DNA of 10,247 bases, taken from NCBI GenBank assembly GCA_003641415.1, contig QNAG01000092.1, positions 1 to 10,247 on the forward strand, given 5' to 3'. The notes under the pieces were generated by a model. It was not told where the DNA came from and ran no database searches. It saw only the letters and a program-made list of their open reading frames with translations. Position 1 is the first letter of the stretch; each line of letters opens with the position of its first letter. The position numbers and the translations under genes were made by a program. The stretch is from Candidatus Zixiibacteriota bacterium. Its GTDB lineage: Bacteria; Zixibacteria; MSB-5A5; GN15; FEB-12. This document shows positions 1 through 7,456 of this stretch, piece after piece.

Positions 1-419
1 CTATCGACATAATCGGGGATACCATTGGCAGGAAAATTATCGACATCCGCAAGGTATACGGCATCATCACCGACGGTTGAATAGTGAACTTTGAAGAAGC
101 CACCCGGCGTGTCATAGGTTTGTTCATCTGTGAGCGGGGGGCGGGCAAAAACCTGAACCCCCAGTGCTTTCATCAGGCCGTCATCGAGTTTATCGCGGTT
201 GAGCATGAAATCGGCAATGGCTGATGTACCACACTTAATTGGGACCGGCTTGCCATTTTCGTCAGTCAGTACCTGCCCCGGGCGTTCATCGAGCTGACCA
301 GTGACATACATGAAGTTCTCAATAATCTCGCGCTGACGCTCCGGAGAGATGGCGTTGACTGATGCAACCCAAATCAAGCTTATTAATAAGACAATAAACA
401 AAATGCGAAAGTTTCTCAC
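1..419 (-). CDS. Secreted protein, metalloprotease-like N-terminal part (partial, runs off the left edge)
   Basis: Only about 139 N-terminal residues are inside the window. The start is GTG at 419-417. It overlaps the TGA stop of the PHP gene in a GTGA arrangement and has GAGAGG about seven bases upstream, so translation is probably coupled. Residues 1-23 form a clear signal peptide: a basic start (RNFR), a hydrophobic core of isoleucine, leucine and valine, and a likely cut after VNA. The mature part begins ISPERQ, has one visible cysteine near residue 63 (IKCGTS), and ends in FFKVHYSTVGDDAV followed by a D-rich stretch and GIPDYVD. That last layout, a short beta segment with HY followed by an acidic loop and G-(I/V)-P-DYVD, resembles the MXAN_6640-type putative metalloproteases and other exported proteins. 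No HExxH zinc motif falls inside the visible part, so protease activity is an inference. Export across the inner membrane is well supported. Confidence 0.6.
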   Translation of the reverse strand, partial: MRNFRILFIVLLISLIWVASVNAISPERQREIIENFMYVTGQLDERPGQVLTDENGKPVPIKCGTSAIADFMLNRDKLDDGLMKALGVQVFARPPLTDEQTYDTPGGFFKVHYSTVGDDAVYLADVDNFPANGIPDYVD

Positions 420-1252
420 GCTTTTTCCTCTCGTTGTCGGGTATGCTGCCGGAGTGGGGTCATTAACTCTTCCGGCACATGTTGCGACCCGATTTCACCA
501 TACCTGCCTTCCCGCCCGTGGGAATCGGAGCCTCCGGTCATTACTAAACGAAAGCGCTCGGCCAGATGTTTGAATTGATCGATATGTTTTTGCTTGTGAG
601 CTGGATGATAGACCTCTATTCCATCCAACCCCAAACCTACCAGCATTTCAAGGTGCTGATATGTATCCTCTATTACCGGATGGGCTAGTACAACAACTCC
701 TCCAGCGTCATGAATAAGCGAGAGGGCTTGTTCGGGAGTGAAGTTTTTCTTGGGAACAAAAGCCGGTTTGCCATTGCCGATGTATTTATCAAAAGCCAAT
801 TGATAACTCGCCACCGTGCCTTTGCTGTGCATGGTAGCAGCAATGTGGGGTCGTCCAATGGCAGCATTTCCGGCGGTTTGGATAACTTCATCAAAGGTGA
901 TATCTATTTTCATATCATTTAACTTTTTTACTATATTTCCGGCTCTTTGGTTCCGATACTCGCAAAACTCTTCCAGAGTCTCTTTCAGCGGCTTGTAGTT
1001 TGGATCGAAAAAGTAAGCCAGCAAATGAAGATCGGAATCGCCGCTGGTAACTGACAACTCTAAACCAGGGATCAGTTCCGGATCGTCTTCTGTTGCCAGA
1101 TCGCGGGCAGTTTCATATCCGCGAATGGTATCGTGATCTGTTATTGAAAAAGCGGTCAGATCCTTGCGCCGAGCAATCTCAAGCACTTCCGATGGGGAAA
1201 AGACTCCATCAGAACAATTCGTATGAATGTGCAGGTCTACAAAACGCCTCAT
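416..1252 (-). CDS. PHP-domain phosphoesterase (RNase AM / YciV / TrpH-like)
   Basis: A 278-residue protein with the full metal-binding set of the PHP phosphoesterase superfamily: DLHIHTNCSDG (H8, H10, D15), TDHDT (D39, H40), GLELS (E65), GRPHI (H136), LAHP (H191) and GSDSHG (D243, H245). The length and motif order fit the cytosolic YciV/RNase AM group, whose members hydrolyse nucleoside 3',5'-bisphosphates or trim RNA 5' ends one nucleotide at a time. Other PHP proteins of this size act on different phosphoesters, so the substrate is uncertain. The ATG at 1252-1250 directly abuts the TAG of the upstream formiminotransferase gene with no spacer, and its own stop overlaps the next GTG, so it sits in the middle of a translationally coupled operon. 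All expected metal ligands appear present, so it should be active. Confidence 0.88.
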   Translation of the reverse strand: MRRFVDLHIHTNCSDGVFSPSEVLEIARRKDLTAFSITDHDTIRGYETARDLATEDDPELIPGLELSVTSGDSDLHLLAYFFDPNYKPLKETLEEFCEYRNQRAGNIVKKLNDMKIDITFDEVIQTAGNAAIGRPHIAATMHSKGTVASYQLAFDKYIGNGKPAFVPKKNFTPEQALSLIHDAGGVVVLAHPVIEDTYQHLEMLVGLGLDGIEVYHPAHKQKHIDQFKHLAERFRLVMTGGSDSHGREGRYGEIGSQHVPEELMTPLRQHTRQREEKA

Positions 1253-2776
1253 CTACAACTTGCTCTCAACCATCTCACGGATGGCTTTGTCGGTCAACCG
1301 CGCCTCTTTCGTAATTGTCTCTACCTCTGTCTTGAGTTTAGCTACAAACTCCTTATCATTAACCGAAGTCAGGTTAATGCGAACATTATAGCCGGCTCCC
1401 TCTATAGCTGCCATGCCCATCAATCCGGCTACACCGGCATCGGTTATTGAGTTCTCATTGCCCTTTTGGGCAACAGTACGGGCGAGTGCCACAACTTCCA
1501 ATGATTTCTTCATGACGGTCAATGGTACCAGCGCAGCTTCTTTGTTGGCCTCTTCGATTGCCTTATCGCGCGCTGTTATTTGTTCGTCGGTGCCTTTGGG
1601 TAGTTTGAAACTTTCCATTACTTTGTTAAAGGCTTCCATATCAGTTGTGATGAGTGTCTCAAGTTCACCACGAAGGACATCGGCTTTATCTCGAACATCA
1701 GACAGCTCTTCCTTGACATCCTTATACTGTTTCTTCCCTACTGTGAGTCTGGCAACCATAGCTGATAATGCACCAGCCAGAGCTCCAGCCGAAGCCGCTA
1801 CCGAGCCACCACCCGGAGCGGGCGATGAAGAAGCTACTTCATCATAAAAAGTCTCGGTTACCTTTGCTGAACTACTGACCGAGGTTAATTTCTCCTCCAG
1901 AACCTGAGCCTTGGTGAAATTTTCCAGTCTCAGATAGAAATCAGATACAGCCAACATGGCATCATTGGGAACCAGTCCAATAATCTCGGAAGATGTCACA
2001 GCCACACCGTAACGGGCAGCCTCAGATTTAATTGTTTCAAAGACTCTGAAAATTGGTGTCCTTGGATAGTTGACAAGGTTCATCGATATCTGTACCTGGT
2101 TACGTTCCTTGATCTCGAAACCGAGAGCTTTTACATAACGGTACCCACCTTTTAGCGACCGGATAGCATCAGCAACTTTATCGGCGATATCCTTATTGTT
2201 CGTCCCCAGATAGACATTATAAGCCACCAATGGAAAACGAACGCCAATGGCAGTTGCTCCGGCTTTTAGATTCATCTTGTTTGGACCGTAATCCGGTTTG
2301 CGAGAGGGGTCGGTTCCGATGGCTTTACTCATTCCTTCATATTCGCCAGTACGAACTTTGGCCAGATTGCGCCGCTTTGGTGTCGAAGCAGCATCCTCAT
2401 AAAGATAGACAGGAATCTGTAATTCATCACCGACGCGCTTACCGAGTTGGTTAGCCAACTCGATAGCGTCATCAATTTCCATGTCCTGAATTGGAATAAA
2501 GGGGCAAACATCGCAAGCTCCCATGCGTGGATGCTCCCCAGAGTGAGTGGTCATGTCGATTAGTTCAGCAGCTTTCTTGTAACCTTCAAAAGCGGCATCG
2601 ACAGCCAGAGACGGATGGCAAACAAAGGTCACAACCGCACGGTTGTGGTCATAATCCATTTCTTTGTCAAGAAGCGCTACCCCCTCGATAGAAGTAATTG
2701 CGTTACAGATGGCGTCGATAACTTCAGGGCGACGTCCTTCAGAAAAATTTGGTACACATTCAACCAGCTTAGCCAT
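1253..2776 (-). CDS. ftcD: Bifunctional glutamate formimidoyltransferase / formimidoyl-THF cyclodeaminase
   Basis: A 507-residue fusion protein. Residues 1 to about 180 are the formiminotransferase N-subdomain, opening with VECVPNFSEGR. H82 in EHPRMGACDVCPF corresponds to the catalytic histidine of mammalian FTCD. Residues about 180-300 are the second transferase subdomain (GVRFPLVAYNVYLGT, QVQISMNLVNY). Residues about 308-507 are the helical cyclodeaminase, with the folate-binding loop SPAPGGGS (318-325) and DMEAF. The enzyme moves the formimino group of formiminoglutamate to tetrahydrofolate and then releases ammonia to give 5,10-methenyl-THF, joining histidine breakdown to the one-carbon pool. 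It is cytosolic. No hut genes lie nearby, so a folate-interconverting role independent of a histidine operon is possible. The ATG at 2776 has GGAG six bases upstream. The stop is TAG, immediately followed by the next gene's ATG. Confidence 0.95.
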   Translation of the reverse strand: MAKLVECVPNFSEGRRPEVIDAICNAITSIEGVALLDKEMDYDHNRAVVTFVCHPSLAVDAAFEGYKKAAELIDMTTHSGEHPRMGACDVCPFIPIQDMEIDDAIELANQLGKRVGDELQIPVYLYEDAASTPKRRNLAKVRTGEYEGMSKAIGTDPSRKPDYGPNKMNLKAGATAIGVRFPLVAYNVYLGTNNKDIADKVADAIRSLKGGYRYVKALGFEIKERNQVQISMNLVNYPRTPIFRVFETIKSEAARYGVAVTSSEIIGLVPNDAMLAVSDFYLRLENFTKAQVLEEKLTSVSSSAKVTETFYDEVASSSPAPGGGSVAASAGALAGALSAMVARLTVGKKQYKDVKEELSDVRDKADVLRGELETLITTDMEAFNKVMESFKLPKGTDEQITARDKAIEEANKEAALVPLTVMKKSLEVVALARTVAQKGNENSITDAGVAGLMGMAAIEGAGYNVRINLTSVNDKEFVAKLKTEVETITKEARLTDKAIREMVESKL

Positions 2777-2797
2777 AGAAAACTCCGATATTCTGTT

Positions 2798-3751
2798 TCA
2801 TTTACACACACGTCGAAGACCCCATGCCAGCAGCGGCACCATAATTTCGTGATGACCGACAAAGTTGAACCCTCGTCCAATTTTATATGTTGGACGATTA
2901 ACCACATTTTCTATCGGACGATAGTGAGTGATCATATCAAAATTGGCGGTCGTCAAATGACCGGCCTTACCGGCTATGTTGCGCGCTACAGTCAACGCCT
3001 TCAGAAAAACTTCAGGTAATATAACTGCTGAGCCTATATTTGCAACTACTCCCCCATCATCAATTTCACGGCAGATAGAACACATAGTGCGAAAATCCAG
3101 GTGAGAGGCTGCTGCCACTGCGGCAGCATCAAATTCAGGGTGCTGAGCCACGATGTCGGTTCCTATACCTACATGAACAGTTACAGGAAGACCCATAGCT
3201 TGACTAGCTCCAAAAACTGATAAGTTTCTATACCTGGCTTTGCGCTCGTTAATAAAAAGTCCAACAGCTTCTCCTAATCCAATACCGCGACTAGCCGCAA
3301 CATTGGTAGCTCCAGCAAATAGTTCCGCTGTTTCCTTCACCATACCAAACGAGCCATCCATCAGTCCAGCCTGAACATCTTCAGAAGTTCCACCAAAAAA
3401 TGCCAGCTCAAGGTCATGGATAACGCCAGCGCAGTGAAATGAAAGTCCAGTCACAATGTTACGCTGCATCAGGTCAATTATAATAGGTCCCAGACCAACC
3501 TTGATTGAATGAGCCCCAAAAAGCATGTGAAAAGGTTTATCGTTCTGGCGAGCAAGAGCTACAGCCTTGAGATATTCCTTAAAATCAGCAGCTTTAAGAA
3601 AATTTGGTAATGACTCAAAGAAATCGACACCATCCAGATTTTCCATTGGCCGACCAAAAGCGTCAACAGCAGTCTTATTAGGACGCTCAGCATAGGGATA
3701 CCGCTTTACCTGGTTCAGGTCAATTGGTGATGGCTTTGATTTAGAAAACAT
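2798..3751 (-). CDS. Deoxyhypusine-synthase-like protein, substrate unknown
   Basis: A 317-residue soluble protein with no signal peptide or membrane segment. The central part (residues about 74-145) reads HMLFGAHSIKVGLGPIIIDL, then a hydrophobic strand, CAGVIHDLELAFFGGTSEDV and a glycine-rich segment. This resembles the Rossmann-like NAD-binding core of deoxyhypusine synthases, where a comparable GAHVIK and G(A)GxxHD(F/L)E stretch occurs. The C-terminal segment NRPTYKIGRGFNFVGHHEIM (286-304) looks like a conserved active-site patch of bacterial relatives I recall as uncharacterised. True deoxyhypusine synthase modifies eIF5A with spermidine. Bacteria lack eIF5A, and some bacterial homologues instead make homospermidine, so a polyamine- or NAD-linked reaction is possible but unproven. 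The gene starts at ATG 3751, two bases after the TAA of the DUF3108 gene, and is followed 21 bp later by ftcD. I see no Shine-Dalgarno sequence, which suggests coupled re-initiation. Confidence 0.6.
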   Translation of the reverse strand: MFSKSKPSPIDLNQVKRYPYAERPNKTAVDAFGRPMENLDGVDFFESLPNFLKAADFKEYLKAVALARQNDKPFHMLFGAHSIKVGLGPIIIDLMQRNIVTGLSFHCAGVIHDLELAFFGGTSEDVQAGLMDGSFGMVKETAELFAGATNVAASRGIGLGEAVGLFINERKARYRNLSVFGASQAMGLPVTVHVGIGTDIVAQHPEFDAAAVAAASHLDFRTMCSICREIDDGGVVANIGSAVILPEVFLKALTVARNIAGKAGHLTTANFDMITHYRPIENVVNRPTYKIGRGFNFVGHHEIMVPLLAWGLRRVCK

Positions 3752-3753
3752 AA

Positions 3754-4608
3754 TTAGAACACATCAATATCACCGAGTTGGAAGTCGGTTAGTTCGGCCG
3801 ATATTGATCCAACCAGAACCTGCGATTTCATCAACACCGGCATTTTAACCCGATCATTGGTGAGCCATACCTTGAGCTTGCCCTTGTGTTTAAACACACC
3901 TACCGATTGTATTAATGGTTCAACTACAAGGCAGTCAAATGTACCAGCCTCTACTGTGATGGTTTCCTCTTTCAGAACCTTGACTTCCATCGGATAGAGC
4001 TTGCCGTCGGTAAAATTATCTACAAAGATAGATTCGCCTGTTTTTATTTTTTGGGTGCGAAACCAATAGAGTACTGAGATAGCATCCTGTACCGCTGGAG
4101 GAATTTCTATGGTGTCCTTCTGGTAATAGACAAGGTTTCTGACCGGATCAAACTCGTAAGTTCTGTCGGCACGATACTTTCCCTCACGCAGGTTCTTTTC
4201 AAAACGCCAACTGAACAGCCCTGTTGCATCCATAATAGATTCAACCCTATCGTCAACCTTGTAAAAGGAAGAAAAGAAGTTGTTCGACATAGCACGGGTA
4301 ACTATGTGATAGCAGGGGCGCCCTTTGTATTCGATGAGACCTACGACCTCCATAGTAGCTGTGCCGGCATTAATAAATCCGTAGTTGATATCAAAAGAAA
4401 GTTTTTCGTTGACACCAAAGGCGACATTGTCAACAACTCGTTCCATAGTGTTGACCACCGCAGTACTGTCAGACAGGGTGTCATCAGCCGCATGGGCAAT
4501 TTCAAACTCAACAGTAACGAAGTAACCCAGGGGAATCAGTCCCATAACTATCAGCATGGACATGAATAGATTCCCTAAGGTCGATTTATGTAGCATTAGT
4601 TTTCTCAT
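3754..4608 (-). CDS. DUF3108-domain envelope protein
   Basis: A protein of about 284 residues. The N-terminus is basic (MRKLMLHKS), then has a hydrophobic stretch (about residues 12-34) and a possible signal-peptidase site at AHA near residue 40. It is therefore exported or anchored, probably in the periplasm. From about residue 65 it reads FGVNEKLSFDINYGFINAGTATMEV, typical of the start of DUF3108 domains. It continues with beta-rich sequence including VEAGTFDCLVVEP and GKLKVWLTND, characteristic of the same family. The function of DUF3108 is not established; the beta-rich form suggests a lipid- or envelope-associated role. I chose ATG at 4608-4606; a TTG lies one codon upstream and another ATG five codons downstream. 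The start lies inside the phosphatase gene (about 23 bp overlap) with no good Shine-Dalgarno sequence. The stop is TAA, two bases before the next ATG. Confidence 0.82.
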   Translation of the reverse strand: MRKLMLHKSTLGNLFMSMLIVMGLIPLGYFVTVEFEIAHAADDTLSDSTAVVNTMERVVDNVAFGVNEKLSFDINYGFINAGTATMEVVGLIEYKGRPCYHIVTRAMSNNFFSSFYKVDDRVESIMDATGLFSWRFEKNLREGKYRADRTYEFDPVRNLVYYQKDTIEIPPAVQDAISVLYWFRTQKIKTGESIFVDNFTDGKLYPMEVKVLKEETITVEAGTFDCLVVEPLIQSVGVFKHKGKLKVWLTNDRVKMPVLMKSQVLVGSISAELTDFQLGDIDVF

Positions 4609-5080
4609 CAATCAATTTCACAATTTCCGGAAGATGCTTCCCGAGACACTCTCCAATTTCGAGGAAAGTTTCATTGTATCGGTCCAGTGGCTGACCGATA
4701 GGGTCCTCAACCTCTTCCCCGTCAGGGCTGTTATTCGGGAAGCTCTTTAGAAGAAATGATTTTGCTTCAGCATCTTCCCCAAGGCGACGAATTTCTTTAA
4801 TATGTGATGCCGACATACCATAAATCAAATCTGCACGATCCACCAGCTCAGCCGTTAATGGTCGCGATTCATGTCCGGAAATATCCACATTCCAAATCTT
4901 GGCAGCTTCTATTGCGTACATGGTAGCAGGAAATCCGGCAGCTGCATCTGTACCGGCTGAGATAATTTCAAATTTGTCGGGGCGTTCCTTATCAAGCAAA
5001 ATGCGCAAAGCACCTTCCGCCATTGGAGATCGACAGGTGTTGCCGGTACACACGAACAAAATCACAAACTGTTGACTCAT
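4586..5080 (-). CDS. Low-molecular-weight phosphatase, YwlE-like (probable protein-arginine phosphatase)
   Basis: A 164-residue cytosolic enzyme of the LMW protein tyrosine phosphatase fold. The P-loop at residues 11-18 is CTGNTCRS, the CX5R signature with nucleophile C11 and R17, followed by PMAEG. The general-acid loop is VEDPIGQPLDRY with D126. The residue at P-loop position 15 is threonine; in Bacillus YwlE the equivalent Thr11 selects phosphoarginine, whereas tyrosine phosphatases such as Wzb have isoleucine there (CVGNICRS). That favours a protein-arginine phosphatase. In B. subtilis ywlE also sits near the Sua5/TsaC gene ywlC, as here. Arsenate reductases share the fold but have a different loop. 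The start ATG (5080) overlaps the TGA of tsaC as ATGA, with AGGG eight or nine bases upstream. No McsB-type kinase is in the window, so the substrate remains inferred. Confidence 0.88.
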   Translation of the reverse strand: MSQQFVILFVCTGNTCRSPMAEGALRILLDKERPDKFEIISAGTDAAAGFPATMYAIEAAKIWNVDISGHESRPLTAELVDRADLIYGMSASHIKEIRRLGEDAEAKSFLLKSFPNNSPDGEEVEDPIGQPLDRYNETFLEIGECLGKHLPEIVKLIDEKTNAT

Positions 5081-5718
5081 TGAACAGTCCCTTTCAAGGC
5101 TGCCTCGAGATCAGCGAGACTCACAGTACCCTCTCTTAATACTATAAGTCGTTCATCACTGCAATCAACTACGGTTGATACCTGCTGTTCGAGAGCGCCA
5201 GCATCAAGATACAAACCGATAGCATCACCAAACAGCAATGCAATATCGTCGATTCGCGCTGCAGTCGTCTCGCCGCTGATATTAGCTGACGTAGCGCTGA
5301 CAGGAAAGTCAACTCGTTGCATTATTCCCTGGATCACATGCGATGATGATACCCTCAAACCAATTTTACCTTCAGAAACAACACCAGCGGGAAATGTTCC
5401 TATGGCTGAAACAACCAGCGTTAGAGGGCCGGGTAGAAACAGCCGCGCTAATCGTGTAGCCAAAGGGTTAAGCCTGGCATAATGCATCATCAACTCAATG
5501 CTGCCTACAAACACGGCCGTGGGTTGATTGAGAGAACGTTCTTTTAGTTGATACAGCCTCTTAACCGGTTGTGCTTGGTCCGCTCTTGTCAGCAAGCCAT
5601 ACTGTGTCTCGGTGGGAGCCACAACGAGTCCCCCTTTTTCAAGAACGTCCACAGCATGGTCCACAAGTGACGATGACGGTGCAAGTGGGTCGATATGTCT
5701 GATAATCGGATCAACCAT
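5077..5718 (-). CDS. tsaC: L-threonylcarbamoyladenylate synthase (Sua5/YrdC/YwlC family)
   Basis: A 213-residue single-domain YrdC-type protein, lacking the extra C-terminal Sua5 domain. It condenses threonine, bicarbonate and ATP into threonylcarbamoyl-AMP, the donor for the universal t6A37 modification of ANN-decoding tRNAs; TsaB, TsaD and TsaE finish the reaction. Visible motifs are APTETQYGL (34-42, matching the usual PTDTVYGL), the KxRS element KERSLNQP (59-66), LPGPLTLV (95-102) and the nucleotide-binding SATSANISG (141-149). The start ATG at 5718 overlaps the end of the SPOR lipoprotein gene by 8 bp, and its TGA overlaps the phosphatase ATG. It lacks a close Shine-Dalgarno sequence (GAGG lies about 15 bases upstream), so coupling to the upstream gene is likely. 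The family assignment is secure; chromosomal neighbours differ from B. subtilis apart from the adjacent phosphatase. Confidence 0.94.
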   Translation of the reverse strand: MVDPIIRHIDPLAPSSSLVDHAVDVLEKGGLVVAPTETQYGLLTRADQAQPVKRLYQLKERSLNQPTAVFVGSIELMMHYARLNPLATRLARLFLPGPLTLVVSAIGTFPAGVVSEGKIGLRVSSSHVIQGIMQRVDFPVSATSANISGETTAARIDDIALLFGDAIGLYLDAGALEQQVSTVVDCSDERLIVLREGTVSLADLEAALKGTVQ

Positions 5719-6367
5719 CTGTCACTGGCTCATCCTCGGTCTCGAATAGTGTGTCCGGATGGATTTGCTTTTCGAGACTGTCATTAAATACTGGATATGG
5801 TTCATCAAAATAAAGCGGCGCTGCTTCCCTGACCGCCACGTTGGTTACTACAACCCAGGCTTCTTTATAACCAGCAGCCCGCGCTCGCATCATATAGTCT
5901 TCGGCTTGGTCCCGGTCGAAAAAGCTTCCAACACGAATTTTGAAATACGGTACCTCGTAGTCCAAATAAACGGGTCTGTCAAAAATTTCTTCGGCTACCT
6001 GTACTGCCTGACGAGCTTTACCAAAAACCTTACTGGTAAAAAGCTGAACGCGAAAAGCCTGACTGTTGACACTATCTATTTCCAGTGGGACATCCTCATG
6101 TAATGCTCTGGCAGTATCTTCATTGGAGAGGTCTCTTGTAACTAACATCCTCGTACGGGTCAAGTCGGCAGTCAAAGGATATTCCTCCGGAACAATTCCC
6201 TGGTCAGCAGGTAAATCAAGAAGGTCAAAACGCTGTTCCTGCTCAGAGGCAGGTTTACTCGCATGTGAATCTTCCTCACCGACTGGTACGGTGCGTTGAC
6301 ACCCGATAAAGGCAAGAACCAAGATCAGTATCAGCACCAGACTATAGATATTTACGACTGTCCTCAT
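5711..6367 (-). CDS. SPOR-domain lipoprotein
   Basis: A protein of about 218 residues beginning with a lipoprotein signal: basic start, hydrophobic core rich in leucine, isoleucine and valine, then AFIGC with the lipidated cysteine near residue 23. Phenylalanine at position -3 is slightly unusual for a lipobox. A low-complexity acidic linker (residues about 25-100) leads to a SPOR domain at about 102-176, with paired strands FRVQLFTSK and YFKIRVGSFFDRDQAEDYMM and a final AWVVV strand. SPOR domains bind denuded septal peptidoglycan, so the protein probably acts at the division site or in envelope remodelling. The tail after the domain is acidic and probably disordered. I chose ATG 6367-6365; GTG two codons upstream (6373) is also possible, and neither has a strong Shine-Dalgarno sequence. 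The start lies inside the 3' end of manC. Confidence 0.86.
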   Translation of the reverse strand: MRTVVNIYSLVLILILVLAFIGCQRTVPVGEEDSHASKPASEQEQRFDLLDLPADQGIVPEEYPLTADLTRTRMLVTRDLSNEDTARALHEDVPLEIDSVNSQAFRVQLFTSKVFGKARQAVQVAEEIFDRPVYLDYEVPYFKIRVGSFFDRDQAEDYMMRARAAGYKEAWVVVTNVAVREAAPLYFDEPYPVFNDSLEKQIHPDTLFETEDEPVTDG

Positions 6368-7421
6368 TCTCACTCAATCTGGCCAGTAGCTTTTTAATCT
6401 CCGCAGCTTTACTACGGTGAGCCACCAATGTGATATTATCGGATCGTACTATAATCAGATCCGAAACCCCTAAACAGGCGATAAGACCATCAGCATAGTT
6501 ACACACAGTTGTTTCGAAAGTTCCCTCGGTGACAACGTTTCCCACAACAACATTGTTTTCACTGTCTAATTCTTTATACCGTTCAAGTGCCCGCCAGCCG
6601 CCAACATCATCCCACACAATGTCCGCTTTGATAGTAAAAACGTTAGTGGCTTTCTCTAAAACAGCGAAGTCAATCGAGACATTCCTGACTTCCTCGTAGA
6701 ACCTCTTGCGGGCAACTGTTTCATCGGCTGTGCCGATTTTCTCCATATAAACATCAAGCCCTTCTCCCAACTGAGGATCACAGTCTTTGATGGCTTGAAG
6801 GATAGTTTTTGCTGACCACACGAACATACCGCTGTTCCACAGGTAATCGCTGCTGTAGTAATACTCGCTGGCAACTGCAGCGTTAGGTTTCTCGGTGAAA
6901 GCTGAAACCTGGTGCACTTCGTAGCCGTTTTCCTGCCGAAAAAGGTTTCCCATCTTGATGTAGCCATATCCTGTCTCAGGTCGTGTGGGAACGACACCAA
7001 TGGTAATAAGGGCGTCATCACTGGCAGCTATTCGAGTTCCGGCTTCTATGATTTTCAGAAGTTTCTCCAGTGGGCGAATAAGGTGATCGGATGACAGCAC
7101 AACCATGATAGCTTCGGGATCGGTTTTATAAAGATGAGCCGCCGCTAACCCGATAGCAGGCGCTGTGTTTCGACCTATCGGTTCACTGAGGATATGGTCT
7201 TCGGTGATATCGCTGATGTTTTCAAGGATTGGTACCTTCATTTGCTCACCAGTAACGATGCGCATCTGTTCCAATGGTATTAAGGGACGAACACGGTCGA
7301 TTGTTTCCTCAAGCATCATTTTGTCTGATGTAAGCTTGAGAAACTGCTTGGGACGTTTGTTACGTGAAAGCGGCCAGAATCTTTCACCTCTCCCGCCAGC
7401 CAGAATGATACCGTAAACCAC
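6342..7421 (-). CDS. manC: Mannose-1-phosphate guanylyltransferase (GDP-mannose pyrophosphorylase)
   Basis: A 359-residue cytosolic nucleotidyltransferase that makes GDP-mannose from GTP and mannose-1-phosphate, feeding glycan and polysaccharide synthesis. The signature LAGGRGERFWPLSR-KRPKQF spans residues 7-27 and includes the catalytic lysine region (K25). Further family motifs are LSSDHLI (109-115), PETGYGYIK (148-156), FTEKPN (175-180), WNSGMFVW (195-202), SIDFAVLEKA (249-258) and WDDVGGW (270-276). It has the length of the stand-alone enzyme: the phosphomannose isomerase cupin domain found in longer ManC/AlgA proteins is missing. Translation starts at GTG 7421, with GAGG eight bases upstream and a strong promoter further upstream, so this is the first gene of the operon. 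The stop is TAG at 6342-6344, overlapping the next gene by about 26 bp. Confidence 0.95.
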   Translation of the reverse strand: MVYGIILAGGRGERFWPLSRNKRPKQFLKLTSDKMMLEETIDRVRPLIPLEQMRIVTGEQMKVPILENISDITEDHILSEPIGRNTAPAIGLAAAHLYKTDPEAIMVVLSSDHLIRPLEKLLKIIEAGTRIAASDDALITIGVVPTRPETGYGYIKMGNLFRQENGYEVHQVSAFTEKPNAAVASEYYYSSDYLWNSGMFVWSAKTILQAIKDCDPQLGEGLDVYMEKIGTADETVARKRFYEEVRNVSIDFAVLEKATNVFTIKADIVWDDVGGWRALERYKELDSENNVVVGNVVTEGTFETTVCNYADGLIACLGVSDLIIVRSDNITLVAHRSKAAEIKKLLARLSENEDSRKYL

Positions 7422-7429
7422 AGCTAAAA

Positions 7430-7433
7430 CCTC
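7430..7433 (-). promoter_or_regulatory. Ribosome binding site of manC
   Basis: GAGG on the minus strand (within GTGAGG) with an eight-base spacer to the GTG at 7421. It supports GTG as the true manC start, as there is no ATG between the promoter and this codon. Confidence 0.7.
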
Positions 7434-7456
7434 ACTTACAGCCTTTGTATTAATAG

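Noticed and set aside
1413..1847. A 144-codon plus-strand open frame opposite the ftcD gene
   Set aside because: It is serine- and alanine-rich low-complexity translation antisense to the strongly conserved cyclodeaminase domain, with no known motifs. It is a shadow of the real gene.
2615..3019. A 134-codon plus-strand open frame spanning the ftcD and DHS-like gene junction
   Set aside because: It is antisense to two conserved genes and their short spacer, has no motif, and no promoter or ribosome binding site was seen for it.
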